A DNA stretch of 64,000 nt from positions 496,001 to 560,000 of the forward strand of contig CACVBU010000902.1 in assembly GCA_902728285.1 (NCBI GenBank). Reading direction: 5' to 3'. Every line of letters begins with the position of its first letter. Position 1 is the first letter of the stretch. Below are positions 35,560-47,100 of this stretch, piece by piece. The notes below the pieces were generated by a model. It searched no databases. It was not told where the DNA came from and was given only the letters and a program-made list of their open reading frames with translations. The DNA is from Clytia hemisphaerica. Taxonomy: Eukaryota; Cnidaria; Hydrozoa; Leptothecata; Clytiidae. Position numbers and translations under genes: made by a program.

Positions 35560-36637
35560 ATGTCTTTTTTACAAACACTCAATTTCCATTGTTTTAGGTG
35601 GTTGAAAGAAAAAACTTCCACCTGAAAGTCATTAAAAAAGTTAAAGTAGACGGATTATATTTTTGACCATTATTTGTAAAAGCTGGGCCTTCACGCCCTT
35701 GGGCGCCTTGTTTTTTTCTTAAAAGATGAAGCAAAAGTGAAGAAAAAGTGGGGGCGTACGGGAAAGCGGTTTGCCAGTTTCAGCCCTTTTTTCTGTTGGT
35801 TTATCCGTGAAAGGGAAACATTACGGTGCCGGTGATTAAGCTGTTTTTGTTTGTTTTATCGGTGATAGAATCGAAAGCTAATCTAATTTTTCACGCGTAG
35901 TGTCCAAAATAATTATTTATTGCCATGCGTTAAATTAGAAAAATTATGGTAGTTCTGATTGTACACATCAAAATCCAGAAATACATTTAGGGAAAGAGAA
36001 CTGAGGGGAAAAATCTTTATTTCAGTTGGTTTCTTTTAGGTACTCTACTAAAAATCAAGTTCAAATCTTTTTTCATCAGTGAGATGATGGGGGGTACTAA
36101 GATTTGCCAAAAAAATTGGGGGGATGGGAATGTAGGGGGGTCAAATAAAGAAGGGAGGATAAAAACTTTTTGGTCAACATGAGTCAAAAGATTATGTTTT
36201 TTTATTCCAATAAATCTTTTTTTCCTATTTCTCATAATTTCCCATTGATATTATGATATTATCAAAACTTAGATCCATTTATCTGAGGGTTTTGAATTAA
36301 CATGGTGCTTTCAATATCACAAGGTTCTGGCCGTGGATCGCTGCAAATGATGCGGGTTCAAAACATTTTGAGAATGGGGTGTAATGAGTATATAGGGGGA
36401 TGAAATAAACCCGGGGGTTTCCAACCCCTCTGCAAACTATGACTTTTATTTAGAAAGCTGTTTGCAATCTCCGATTTTATCAAAACATGTTTTTCTTGGT
36501 TATTTTTAGTCGCTCACAGCACTCAGAAGTTCTTGGAATTTGGTTCTTTGTGTTCACTGGCCAGGCAAGGTGAGTCTAGTAAATAATATTCTTAGTGTGG
36601 TCGTGTTACAAAAATACAGGCTGTTTGTAGGAAAAGA
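35560..36637. other. Gene-free stretch
   Basis: No supported gene. Contains G-rich runs near 36108-36145. At 36510-36571 a segment bounded by an acceptor-like TTTTTAG and a donor-like AAGGTGAGT resembles 37452-37545 (see findings). Confidence 0.4.
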
Positions 36638-37244
36638 ATAAGATCCAGCTGAAACTTTCTCCAGACCTTCTCTATAGGATGGTTATGCCTCAGGAAAAAT
36701 TCCCCTAAAATCCCACTGGTGGAACATCCTTTTTTTGGGACATTTCTTTTTTCCCCAGGCAAAATCCTAAGGGCGAAATTTTTTGACAATTTCAAACTCA
36801 TTTTTAGACATTATCAAGTATACCATTCGAAAGCTCTCGAAAAACTATATAGAAGACTTTTAAACGGGTATAGCCGATTTCCTTACCTAACTCGAGATAT
36901 TTCATGCGCAAATTCCACTTTTCGCCACATTTTGGTTATTTTGGTCTAAAATTGACCATATATAGCATCTTCTGCGTGAATTATCTTGACTTAGGTAATG
37001 AAATCGGCTATACCCGTTTAAAAGTCTTCTATATAGTTTTTCGAGAGCTTTCGAATGGTATAATTGATAATGTCTGAAAATGAGTTTGAAATTTTCAAAA
37101 AATTTTGCCCTTAGGGTTTTGCCCGGGGAAAAAAGAAATGTCCCAAAAAAAGGATGTTCCACCAGTGGGATTTTAGGGGAATTTTTCCTGAGGCATAACC
37201 ATCCTATAGAGAAGGTCTGGAGAAAGTTTCAGCCGGATCTTATT
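36638..37244. mobile_element. Foldback element, arms about 250 bp
   Basis: 36638-36889 and 36990-37244 are inverted copies with about 100 bp of loop. Because of this, the same open frame (starting MEHPFFGTFLFSPGK) appears on both strands; it is not a gene. Outer ends read AATAAGATCC. No target duplication could be fixed. Non-autonomous. Confidence 0.8.
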
Positions 37245-39023
37245 TTTTTCCCTTAAATTATGCTAGACAACCCCACTATCTCATTTAGTTACTCCCTTGA
37301 GAGTAGAAAAAAAATTGATCCAAGGAACCAACTCTTTGTACTGTTACATTTTTTGAAGAAATTTTGTTACAAGCCATTGGCTCTCAACAAGGTCAGGACA
37401 TGTTTGCGACCCTTGCGATTCTGTTGTTACTCCGAGTTTTTGTTGTTCATTTTTAGTCGCTCATTCCATTTGAAAGTATTGGTTGGAAGCAGTTGAATTT
37501 GAAATTTGGTTATTTGGTTCTTTGTGTTTACTAAACAGTAAAGGTGAGTCTTGTAATTGGATAAATTTCTCTTTATTTGGGCAGGACTAATCAGATTACC
37601 CCTTGGTGCGTTTTCCTCTTTTTTGCTAGGCGATTTTTTTTGGGGGGGGGCTTCCCCTGAGATCTCAAAAAATACAAATGCTAGCACCTAAAATTTTGAT
37701 CAAGGGTAATATACGATAATATATGATTGTTTGTAAAAATTTGAGTTGGCTACATACCTGGTTGGTATTTTAAAGACCAGACAGGCCTAGGTAGGCCCCA
37801 AAAACGCGAAAAGGGTTAAAATTAGGTCATAAATTTTCCAATTTCGCAGATTCCCCAGTGCTTCTGCTTGCTTCCTTTGTCTCAAAGAAAAGTCATTTAG
37901 TCTTTTAATGATGTGTCATTTTATCCCAAAACAATGTCAGAGATTGCTAAAACTAAAGGAGAAATAATATTTGTAACTTTTGAAGAAATTCATTTTTTTT
38001 GCTTTCTTATCCTTTAGTATCCAAAGGCCTTACGTAAGCCAAAACATAACCGGCGTTTGCGACGACGGGAACCGTCTAGTTACAATCTCCCAATAAATAT
38101 GTTGAGACCAACAACATTTTTACCTTAGAAATCCGTCCCCCCTGCCCCATTGGCAATGTTGGACAAGAAATACCGGCCGTTAGAGTTCCCAACACTGCTA
38201 GTGGGGTAAGGGGGACCGCGTCTCATGTATTTATTGGGGGATTGTCTGATTTTCAAGAAAAAAAAATGAAAGGGACAGGGGGACACAGGGCATACCGAGG
38301 TCCAGAAAGTAAGCTGTAAACACAATAACAGTGGTCAGAAATCAAAATTTTTGTCCCTATGTACATCAAAGATATCATAAATTACTAAGCCAGTCATTCC
38401 AAAAGGTGTCTTCTGCCCATTTCAGACCCAAACAGGGAGCTTTTTCACTTCAGATTTCCCTGCAAAACGGCCGCCATCTTGAATTTCGAAAAATCTAGAA
38501 AATACTTTCACTCTTGCAAAGCACATGCGAAAATAACTTTCGTCACCAGGCCTAATTGCTTCCCAAACCTCTCAGACGAAAATTCGTGATATTTCGTGCA
38601 TTTTACACCACACCAAAACAAATAGAAAATGGCGGGAAAAATGTTGGTGGGGAATTCAGGGGAGGGGGTGTTTACTTGGGTGGCTCTGGATGTTATGCTT
38701 TAAAAGGGGGATGCATGCTCTTAGTTGGGTCTCTGACACCCACAAGGAATGACTTCTTGGCAAATCCAAACTACAAAAGACTAAAAAGACTATAAACATC
38801 AATCAATAACAAAAGGTATGTTGCAAAAACTAAGAAATATTTACACTAAAAATGGTGCTTTCGTTTTAAGTCTATGTACAGTTTAAAAGCAAGTGAAGTA
38901 CTATTCACAAGATCTACTTCAATATAATACATATTAACAGGGGCCCCGTTGCATTGGGGAGGGAACTACCAAGTATGTAAACATCAGCGCTATCCTTTTT
39001 TTCAGACCAACCCTGCAACGAAG
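37245..39023. other. Gene-free stretch with one MITE
   Basis: No supported gene. Contains a second exon-like segment at 37452-37545, a poly-G run near 37640 and a MITE at 38082-38245. The T-rich tract ending in CAG at about 38994-39005 may be the splice acceptor of the transposase that follows. Confidence 0.4.
38082..38245. mobile_element. MITE of about 164 bp, ends ACAATCYCCCAATAAATA
   Basis: The left ACAATCTCCCAATAAATA and the right inverted counterpart (ACAATCCCCCAATAAATA on the minus strand) form about 26-bp terminal repeats. Non-coding. Confidence 0.7.
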
Positions 39024-39100
39024 ATGGCTGGCGTTGAGTTTGAGACGACGGAGAGCACATTGAAAGAACTATCGAAAAATTCCATCAGACGTGCCTTTTT

Positions 39101-40906
39101 ATGTCGCCTGAGAGTGATGTTGATGACGAGTTGTTAGAGCCCCCTGCAATTCTGGTTGGAGCTTGTGCTGCATCACCCCCCTGTTCTTCACAGTCTTCTT
39201 CTGACTCTTCTAGTTCTATGGAATCAGATTTTGATTGCCTAGATGACGAGATCGACGGAGTTCTTTGCGAGAAACTAAAGACATGGGCACTCAAAAATAA
39301 TTGTACGAGGGCTTGTGTAAATGAAATGCTAAGTATTGTTGTAGATCTTGGCTATAACGTTCCCAAGGATAGAAGAACACTTTTGAATACACAAAGGACA
39401 GTTGTTCAAACAGCGATGGGTCTCGGACAATACATATACATTGGCGTCGAAAGAAGAGTTACGAAACTGTTATCATTCTACGACAATTTAGATTGTATTG
39501 CTCTCTTTGTCAATATGGACGGTCTCCCTCTTTTTAAGTCGAGCACAATCAATCTATGGCCTATTCTTATCCAGTTTCACAATTTTAAACCAATTTCTGT
39601 AGCATTTTTTTGTGGCAAATCGAAACCTCCTTTCAACGAATTCATGCATGATTTTATTGTTGAGATGAGACACTTGATTAACAATGGGATAACGTTCAAT
39701 AATGTTCACCACCGCGTATCATTGTTCTGTTTGACATCGGATGCACCAGCACGTGCCGGTATGAAAAGTATCATTCAGCACACGGGTTATTATGCATGTG
39801 AGCGCTGTGGTATTAAAGGTGAGAGTGTGAAAAATAGAATTGTTTTTGATAGAAATCAAGAAGGAGCTGATGAAGAACGTACCGATGAACTATTTCGCGA
39901 GAATGTGTACGCTATACCTGACGAAGATGGAAAACGTCATCAAATTGGCATCTCTGAGCTTACCGACCTACCTATTGATATGATTAAAGATATTACTCTT
40001 GACCCAATGCACTTGGTTTACCTTGGTATCACCAGACGTCTCCTGTACTACATCAAAGGTTCTTTCCGAAAGATTAAAGCTGGGAAGTTATCTGCTGCTT
40101 ATTTGAACGCCATTTCTGCTGCTTTGAATGCTATTGAGCTTCCGACTGAATTCGCGCGTAAAGCAAGGACCTTATCTGAACTAGATAGATGGAAAGCTAC
40201 TGAACTCAAGTCTTTTTTGTTGTACACTGGATCGGTAGTTTTGCCACCCTATTTCTCATCGCCCACTTTCAAGCATTTTCTAAGTTATTCCATCGCTATC
40301 CGATTGCTCAGTGAAGAAAACGACATTATTAGAAACAGAAACATTGGAGCTGCTCGTGGTCTTTTGAAGTATTTTGTTGACAATTGTCATGTTCATTACG
40401 GTGAAACATTTTGTGTTTATAACGTGCATAATGTTGAACACCTTCCAGACGACGTTCAGAGATTTCAGTTACCCTTGATTAAATTTTCATGTTTTCAATT
40501 CGAGAACCATCTTCAAAAGATAAAACGTCTTGTTAGAGGAAGAAACAACCCACTCAGTCAGATCGTTAAAAGATGTGATGAGCTAGATGGCAGCTACTAT
40601 ATGAATAAACCACTTGAGTTGAAGTACAAGCCAGATGGCAAAGATTCTTGGTTTATTTCGTTTGATAAACTAGTTCAGCTAATGAGAATAGAGAATAATG
40701 GAACATTTCTTTGTGACACGTACAAACTATCCGATCTATCGTCCCACTTCAATGTTTTTAACATCGATTCCAAGCAGCTTGGAATATACTTATTGAAGAG
40801 GAACTTGAATCCATCACACGCTAACTTAAGAAAAGAACACTTTCAAAAGAAATGTGTTTGTTTACCGTTTAATAACGATCTTGTTATTATTTCAATGTTA
40901 CTATAA
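39101..40906 (+). CDS. CMC-like (CACTA/Mirage/Chapaev-like) transposase
   Basis: A 601-aa uninterrupted frame. Landmarks in order: LFVNMDGLPLFKSST, TSDAPARAGMK, CERCGIKG (CxxC), LDPMHLVYLGITRRLL, and NVHNVEHLPDDV. These D, D, CxxC, DxMH landmarks parallel those of the CACTA transposase at 17088, so both seem to be members of a broad RNase H-fold group; this one belongs to a family common in invertebrate genomes and often annotated only as transposase domain-containing. The N-terminus is Ser/acidic-rich. Another Met at 39024 opens a different frame (MAGVEFETTESTLKELSKNS) that ends at 39137; a one-base shift near 39105-39115 would fuse it to this frame, so the true start may be at 39024 with a frameshift in this copy. 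A companion gene lies downstream on the same strand. Confidence 0.8.
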   Translation: MSPESDVDDELLEPPAILVGACAASPPCSSQSSSDSSSSMESDFDCLDDEIDGVLCEKLKTWALKNNCTRACVNEMLSIVVDLGYNVPKDRRTLLNTQRTVVQTAMGLGQYIYIGVERRVTKLLSFYDNLDCIALFVNMDGLPLFKSSTINLWPILIQFHNFKPISVAFFCGKSKPPFNEFMHDFIVEMRHLINNGITFNNVHHRVSLFCLTSDAPARAGMKSIIQHTGYYACERCGIKGESVKNRIVFDRNQEGADEERTDELFRENVYAIPDEDGKRHQIGISELTDLPIDMIKDITLDPMHLVYLGITRRLLYYIKGSFRKIKAGKLSAAYLNAISAALNAIELPTEFARKARTLSELDRWKATELKSFLLYTGSVVLPPYFSSPTFKHFLSYSIAIRLLSEENDIIRNRNIGAARGLLKYFVDNCHVHYGETFCVYNVHNVEHLPDDVQRFQLPLIKFSCFQFENHLQKIKRLVRGRNNPLSQIVKRCDELDGSYYMNKPLELKYKPDGKDSWFISFDKLVQLMRIENNGTFLCDTYKLSDLSSHFNVFNIDSKQLGIYLLKRNLNPSHANLRKEHFQKKCVCLPFNNDLVIISMLL

Positions 40907-40945
40907 TTCTTCATTTATCATACTACTGATTTCACACCCCTGATG

Positions 40946-41240
40946 AGGCCCCCCAGCGGCGTCCCGAATCACGCCATCACGCAAAATTTTTCCTCCAAGC
41001 ACGCGATCACGAGAATCATCAAAATTCAAATCAAGCATCACGCCTCAACATTTTGCTCCATCACCATCTCGCCAAAATCTTAATCACGCGATCATGCCAT
41101 AAACTATGCTGAATCATGCGATCACGTAGGCTACGTCATATCTCCTGCGCTCCGGGCGTAAAACTTCTAAGCGGAACGAAGGAGATACAACCTAACCTAG
41201 CGATCACGCCAAAAAATATCATGCAAACCGCTGGGGCTTC
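40946..41240. mobile_element. Inverted-repeat element packed with ATCACGC repeats
   Basis: Outer words GGCCCCCCAGCGG and the inverted counterpart of GAAGCCCCAGCGG define the ends. Between them the words ATCACGC, GATCACG and CATCACGC recur more than ten times. The strong iteration of one 6-7 bp motif is atypical of a simple MITE. Non-coding. Confidence 0.6.
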
Positions 41241-41650
41241 CTTTATTATTCATTAAAATTTAGTGTACATACATTTTTGGGAAACCAGTTCGCGAATCTT
41301 CGACGTCACGTCACGAAAGTTTTTACTCGTGAAAGTTTTGTCCAATAACTCTTTCTATATATAGATTTTCGTTCTGTAAAATACACATTATTTATAATTA
41401 ATGGAAATAGTCTCTCATACACTTCGTCCTATAGTGATATCATACCTTTTAAGCCAATTTGAGTCTCGAAAAACCTTGAAAATACCCGGTAAATGGCCCA
41501 AAAAACCTTGAGAAAGCACTAAAATTTTGTCAAAAAAACCTTGAAAACCTTGAAAATGATCAAAAAATTTCCGTAGACACCCTGTGTCATGGAACCCCAA
41601 GCTTAGTACTAAAAATAAATAACTAATTTCTGAAAATCTTTTTTAGTAAA

Positions 41651-43670
41651 ATGGCATATGCTCTATTCAAATACACAAGGAAAAACGGGGAACCCCATGA
41701 ATGCATCGCCCCAACGGATTGGATAAGGGACAGAACGCTTTATTGGCCGAAATATGGTGCGGCCCAAAAATCAAGAGACAATGCGCCTTTGGATGAAAAT
41801 TGGCCTTCTTATACCATCCAGGAGATAAAAAAGCACCACGGTATGAAATAAGCCCATTTGTTTGCTATTGAATTTTTTATTTTTAATCGTTAACTTGAAT
41901 TTGATGATGTATAGCATAAAAATATTAGAAAACAAAGGGTAAAACGTAGTAAATGTAGAAATTTGTAGTCTAAATAATAGAGTGACTAAATATTACAGTA
42001 TGAAGTTTTGAATCATCAATTCCAATCCATTTTTTACTTTTCAGACAACTACGAATACCTTAACGAGTGCTGTTATTCCACGACAGAAAATGATAGCCCT
42101 GTCAAGAAAAAACAAAACCAAAACTACGGTTAGTATACACATGCATTGTTCAAAATTCTATTTAAAACATTTAAAACAGAATACCCATGGCTCCGACCCA
42201 CATAGGGTGCGAGCCATGATACCGTTACTTTTATCGAGGTCTCATACGTTGCCCTTGTTTCTGTAGAATAAGCAAACAGAGTCATGAATTGACGAACTGG
42301 CTTCATTTTACATTTTGATTGTTCAAGGGTTCAAACAGAAATTACATTTGCTTTGAAAAATTTTGGTCGAGCTGCCGCAGCCCGTGATTTTAAAAACATA
42401 TAGAAATGCTTTATTAAGCTACTTATAATTTAAAAACTCTTCTTTTGGTTTAGAAACGAAAAGATCAAAGAGCCCACAATTTTCCGTGGTTAGCAGCGTC
42501 CGCCATCCTGCCGTGGATAACCAATCATCACCAGCCGAATCATCTCCTGTCCAAAGTAAGTTAACGATATCATCACACACTCACGTTATAAATTTAGTTT
42601 AGCATAATGGCTAGATATGCCTCACTTGTAAATGGGGAAATGCTCTAACCTTTCGAGCATTTTTGCAAGATCATAAAGTTACTTCTATTTTCTTGTTTGA
42701 ATCAAAGTACTGTAAGTCAACAAAATAATTCATTCCTTTTTTGACCGTAGGGAGAAACACAAATACCGTTGTGCGGTCGAGTTATTCGCCAATAACCAAT
42801 AATCACTACACCGAGCAAAATGCTAATGCTTTTTTACTGTCGTCAGCGATGAAGACTAATGCAGGTATTTTATTTTCTACGTAATTATAGAGAGATAAAC
42901 AGTATAATGATAATCATCTCCTCGAAACTTAAGGCAAAGCTTGTGAATACATCTTTCAACTCTTACGGCACAATAAGTGTAAATTCTGGTAGTATCTTAA
43001 GTGTTTGTTCTTTCTAACATCTATTACGTTGGCTTTCAGATCTCGGCTTCGACCCAAACGATTGTATGGCTCCGGACGACCTTCTCAACCAGTCTTTACC
43101 TGGTGGGTCAGGTATACTTTCGTTTTTCGTTTTTCATATAAGATCATTGATGTTGTGATGAATGATGGCATAGTGAATTTCTAGTTTGTTATTTTTTGAT
43201 GATGATTTATGTACTCTTTTGTGCTAAATTGTAGGGGAGGGTGGGTACTTCAGGGAAAAAGCCATAAAATGGGGGGGGGGGGCTCATTATAAAATGATAT
43301 TGGGGTGATTTTCCCAAAAACCCCTAGGAAAATGAAGGTTTTGGCACTTTTTCAGACTTTTTTGGGAAAAATTCATAAAATGAGGGGGTTATTATAAAGT
43401 GAAATCGGGGTGGTTTTTTTCCAAAAATTGCAAAGTGACCCTCCCCTACAATTAAGCACAAAAGAGTATTTGAATTATCTGTTTTTTGTAAGATAATGCA
43501 CAAAGATATGAGCGAAGATCTCTAAGATCTCGTATTCATGGCTGAAAAGATTTCTATGCTTCACATAACATTTCTACAATTTCATTGATTTTTTTTCGTA
43601 GCGTCTCAAACCAAGGCACAATGGGATTCGCCCAGCAATCATTTTAATGGTGGAAATATGAGGAACACTC
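41651..43670 (+). CDS. Companion gene of the CMC-like transposase, six exons, 3' part missing
   Basis: Predicted exons 41651-41840, 42047-42128, 42454-42555, 42751-42864, 43040-43111, 43602-43670; every internal junction is phase 1 with good GT-AG signals. Exon 1 (MAYALFKYTRKNGEPHECIA, then DRTLYWPKYG and WPSYTIQEI) resembles the N-terminal segment of DUF4806-type companion proteins that I recall next to transposases of this family; that is recollection, not a search. The following exons are Ser/Asn/Pro-rich and probably disordered, with basic KKKQNQN and KRSKSPQ. After exon 6 (ends GGNMRNT) no continuing exon fits: an unrelated segment begins at about 43690, so the conserved C-terminal domain is lost or displaced. 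Intron 5 contains a MITE. Confidence 0.55.
43214..43466. mobile_element. 253-bp TA-flanked MITE
   Basis: Ends CTCTTTTGTGCTWAATTGTA (inverted, about 29 bp) with TA at both borders (43212-43213 and 43467-43468), as in Tc1/mariner-type elements. The interior has poly-G and a repeated GGGGTGRTTTT word. Lies in intron 5 of the companion gene. Confidence 0.75.
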
Positions 43671-43695
43671 GTAAGTTTGATTATTTAAAAGGCTT

Positions 43696-43983
43696 GCAAG
43701 TCCAAAAGATGGAACAGATGCCAATATCGCGACACTCATCAATGCAGCACAAGGATTAGATACGAAAATTTCTTTTTTCACTGTATCAAACATAAGATGT
43801 ACAATTGGTGGAAGTATACCATCGGATTATTCTAAATTTGAAGAAGTAGCTGCAGCAACTGGAGGTAAAATATTATTAAATCCATTTAGTGAAAGAAAAT
43901 TACTTCTTATCATGGAGATCGAATTATCTAATATAAATCAAATTGAACTGTTAACAATCTCTTATTTAAATAAGAATAAATAA
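43696..43983 (+). pseudogene. Possible von Willebrand factor A-domain fragment
   Basis: The frame runs open for 95 codons from ASPKDGTDANIATLINAA to a stop at 43981-43983. DTKISFFTV followed by YSKFEEVAAATGGKILLNP resembles the last strands and helix of VWA domains as in hemicentin/VWA7-type proteins. No MIDAS motif or start codon is present, and no adjoining exon is recognised. It sits exactly where the companion gene loses its continuation and just before the SF3 helicase gene, so it may mark a recombination or insertion junction. Similarity is judged by eye and may be wrong. Confidence 0.35.
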
Positions 43984-44112
43984 TATTCTTATAAAAACTT
44001 TATACCTAGAAGAACGGTACGAAAAAATCTAGTTCCCACTTACAATTGCACAAACAAGGAACTTGTGTGTTGTCAAGTGAGAGAAACGTTATTTCGCAGA
44101 AGATTTTTCATC

Positions 44113-47100
44113 ATGGCCAGACCAGCACATGGATTGGAAAATAAAAAGGTCATAGCAGCTTTAGAAAGCAACATCATCTTAAACGTAAGTGACTTTTACA
44201 CGAAATTATTTCAAAGTTTATTTGTCTCTAGTTCAAAGAGATCAATTTTACCTATTTCGATGTTTTATTTATTTGGCGACGTTTTTTTCGTCATTTGCTT
44301 TTTGATGGAAAATAATGTTCTCATTCAAAAAGCCAATTTTTTTTTAACATTTAGATACCGAGATCATGTCACATTCTCTCCGTGAGGCTCATTTCCCTTG
44401 GAGGCGAATCTTTACCACTTCGCAAAGATATCGATATAAAAATAGGAAAAACACCTGGTGTTGAATTTGTCATATCGTGTCTGACCGGTTCAGAGAACAA
44501 CGCAAAGAAAAAGAAAACGGAAGAGGACACAAGAGAGGAAAGAAAGATCAAGAAAGGGGTGGCGTATTTTGTGGTCATGAAGCAAAAAAGTATCGAAGAC
44601 GAGATAAGACGTGTTATTGCAGGCGCAGGCTTTAAATCAAAAATCACTTACATCGGCCCGCGTGGAGAAAACAGAAAAGCGACTGACATTTCTTTGTCCA
44701 GGCTCAAAACTACGATGAAGGTATACTTTGAAATTAGCTTTCCTTATTTATTCTGATCGATTTTCATGTCTGAACTTTTTGCTAAGCTTTATTCAGGATT
44801 TTCTATCAAGAAATAAACGTAAGCAGCTTTCATTTTGTCACTTTGAAAGTCTTTTTTTGTAAAATTTATGCAATTTAATATGCGTAAAAGCAGCCTGAAA
44901 CGGCTGTAGCATCGTCAATTTGGAAACTATTTCATTTATTTGTAGCCCATGGTAGCCTATAATCATATTTGACACAGCCTAAAACGGCTGTAATATCATG
45001 ACTTTGAACATTTTCAACTTTTTTTTGGTAGCCTATGGTAGCCCAAGTATAGCCCTGCCGTAGCCCAAGGTTTTTAGCTTGGCTTTGCTTATATAGCCCT
45101 GTAGCCCTGGATTTTGGACATGAGAATCGTATTTTATCCTGACTTTGAATATTTTCAACTTTTTTTTGGTAGCCTATGGTAGCCCAAGTATAGCCCTGAC
45201 GTAGCCCGAGGTTTTTAGCTTGGCTTTGCTTATATAGCCCTGTAGCCCTGGATTTTGGACATGAGAATCGTACTTTATCCTGACTTTGAATATTTTCAAC
45301 CTTTTTTTGGTAGCCTATGGTAGCCCAAGTATAGCCCTGACGTAGCCCGAGGTTTTTAGCTTGGCTTTGCTTATATAGCCCTGTAGCCCTGGATTTTGGA
45401 CATGAGAATCGTATTTTATCCTGACTTTGAATATTTTCAACTTTTTTTGGTAGCCTATGGTAGCCCAAGTATAGCCCTGACGTAGCCCGAGGTTTTTAGC
45501 TTGGCTTTGCTTATATAGCCCTGTAGCCCTAGATTTTGGACATGAGAAACGAATCTAAGTTGGCCTAAAACGGCTGTAATAGCATGACTTTGAACATTTT
45601 CAACCTTTTTTTGGTAGCCTATGGTAGCCCAAGTATAGCCCTGACGTAGCCCGAGGTTTTTAGCTTGGCTTTGCTTATATAGCCCTGTAGCCCTGGAATT
45701 TTGACATGTGAAACGAATCTAAGTTGGCCTAAAACGGCTGTAATATCATGACTTTGAACATTTTTAAACCTTTTTTTGGTAGCCTATGGTAGCCCAAGTA
45801 TAGCCCTGACGTAGCCCGAGGTTTTTAGCTTGGCTTTGCTTATATAGCCCTGTAGCCCTGGATTTTGGACATGAGAATCGTACTTTATCCTGACTTTGAA
45901 CATTTTTAAACCTTTTTTTGGTAGCCTATGGTAGCCCAAGTATAGCCCTGACGTAGCCCGAGGTTTTTAGCTTGGCTTTGCTTATATAGCCCTGTAGCCC
46001 TGGATTTTGGACATGAGAATCGTACTTTATCCTGACTTTGAATATTTTCAACTTTTTTTTGGTAGCCTATGGTAGCCCAAGTATAGCCCTGACGTAGCCC
46101 GAGGTTTTTAGCTTGGCTTTGCTTATATAGCCCTGTAGCCCTGGATTTTGGACATGGAATGAGAATCGTACTTTATCCTGACTTTGAATATTTTCAACCT
46201 TTTTTTGGTAGCCTATGGTAGCCCAAGTATAGCCCTGACGTAGCCCGAGGATTTTAGCTTGGCTTTGCTTATATAGCCCTGTAGCCCTAGATTTTGGACA
46301 TGAGAATCGTATTTTATCCTGACTTTGAATATTTTCAACCTTTTTTTGGTAGCCTATGGTAGCCCAAGTATAGCCCTGACGTAGCCCGAGGTTTTTAGCT
46401 TGGCTTTGCTTATAGAGCCCTGTAGCCCTGGATTTTGGACATGTGAATCATTATTGTAAACTATGATTTTTCATCCGTTCATGACAGTCTTCACTTATGC
46501 TGAGATTTCAAAAACCAAGGGCTACAGGGCTTCTCAAACCTTTTCAAGCTAAAATCCAAGGGCTACGTTAGGGCTACGTTCGGGCTCCCAAGGGCTATTG
46601 TACTAATACTAACTTTACATTTTCTATGGGCTGATACTTCGACCGTTTTCTGATGACAGTCTTCGCTTATGCTGAGATGTCAAAAACCAAGGGTTACAGG
46701 GCTTCTCAAACCTTTTCAAGCTAAAATCCAAGGGCTACGTTAGGGCTACGTTTGGGCTCCCAAGGGCTATTGTACTAATTCTAACTTTACATTTTCTATG
46801 GGCTGATACTTCGACCGTTTTCTGATGACAGTCTTCACTTATGCTGAGATGTCAAAAACCAAGGGCTACAGGGCTTCTCAAACCTTTTCAAGCTAAAATC
46901 CAAGGGCTACGTTAGGGCTACGTTCGGGCTCCCAAGGGCTATTGTACTAATACTAACTTTACATTTTCTATGGGCTGATACTTCGACCGTTTTCTGATGA
47001 CAGTCTTCACTTATGCTGAGATGTCAAAAACCAAGGGCTACAGGGCTTCTCAAACCTTTTCAAGCTAAAATCCAAGGGCTACGTTAGGGCTACGTTCGGG

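Noticed and set aside
36719-37162. Open frames beginning MEHPFFGTFLFSPGK on both strands
   Set aside because: Both come from the inverted arms of one foldback; no domain and no start context.
44932-45468. 178-aa minus-strand open frame with a 47-residue repeat
   Set aside because: Product of the 141-bp satellite, whose period is a multiple of three; the frame follows the array and disappears where the period changes to 164 bp.
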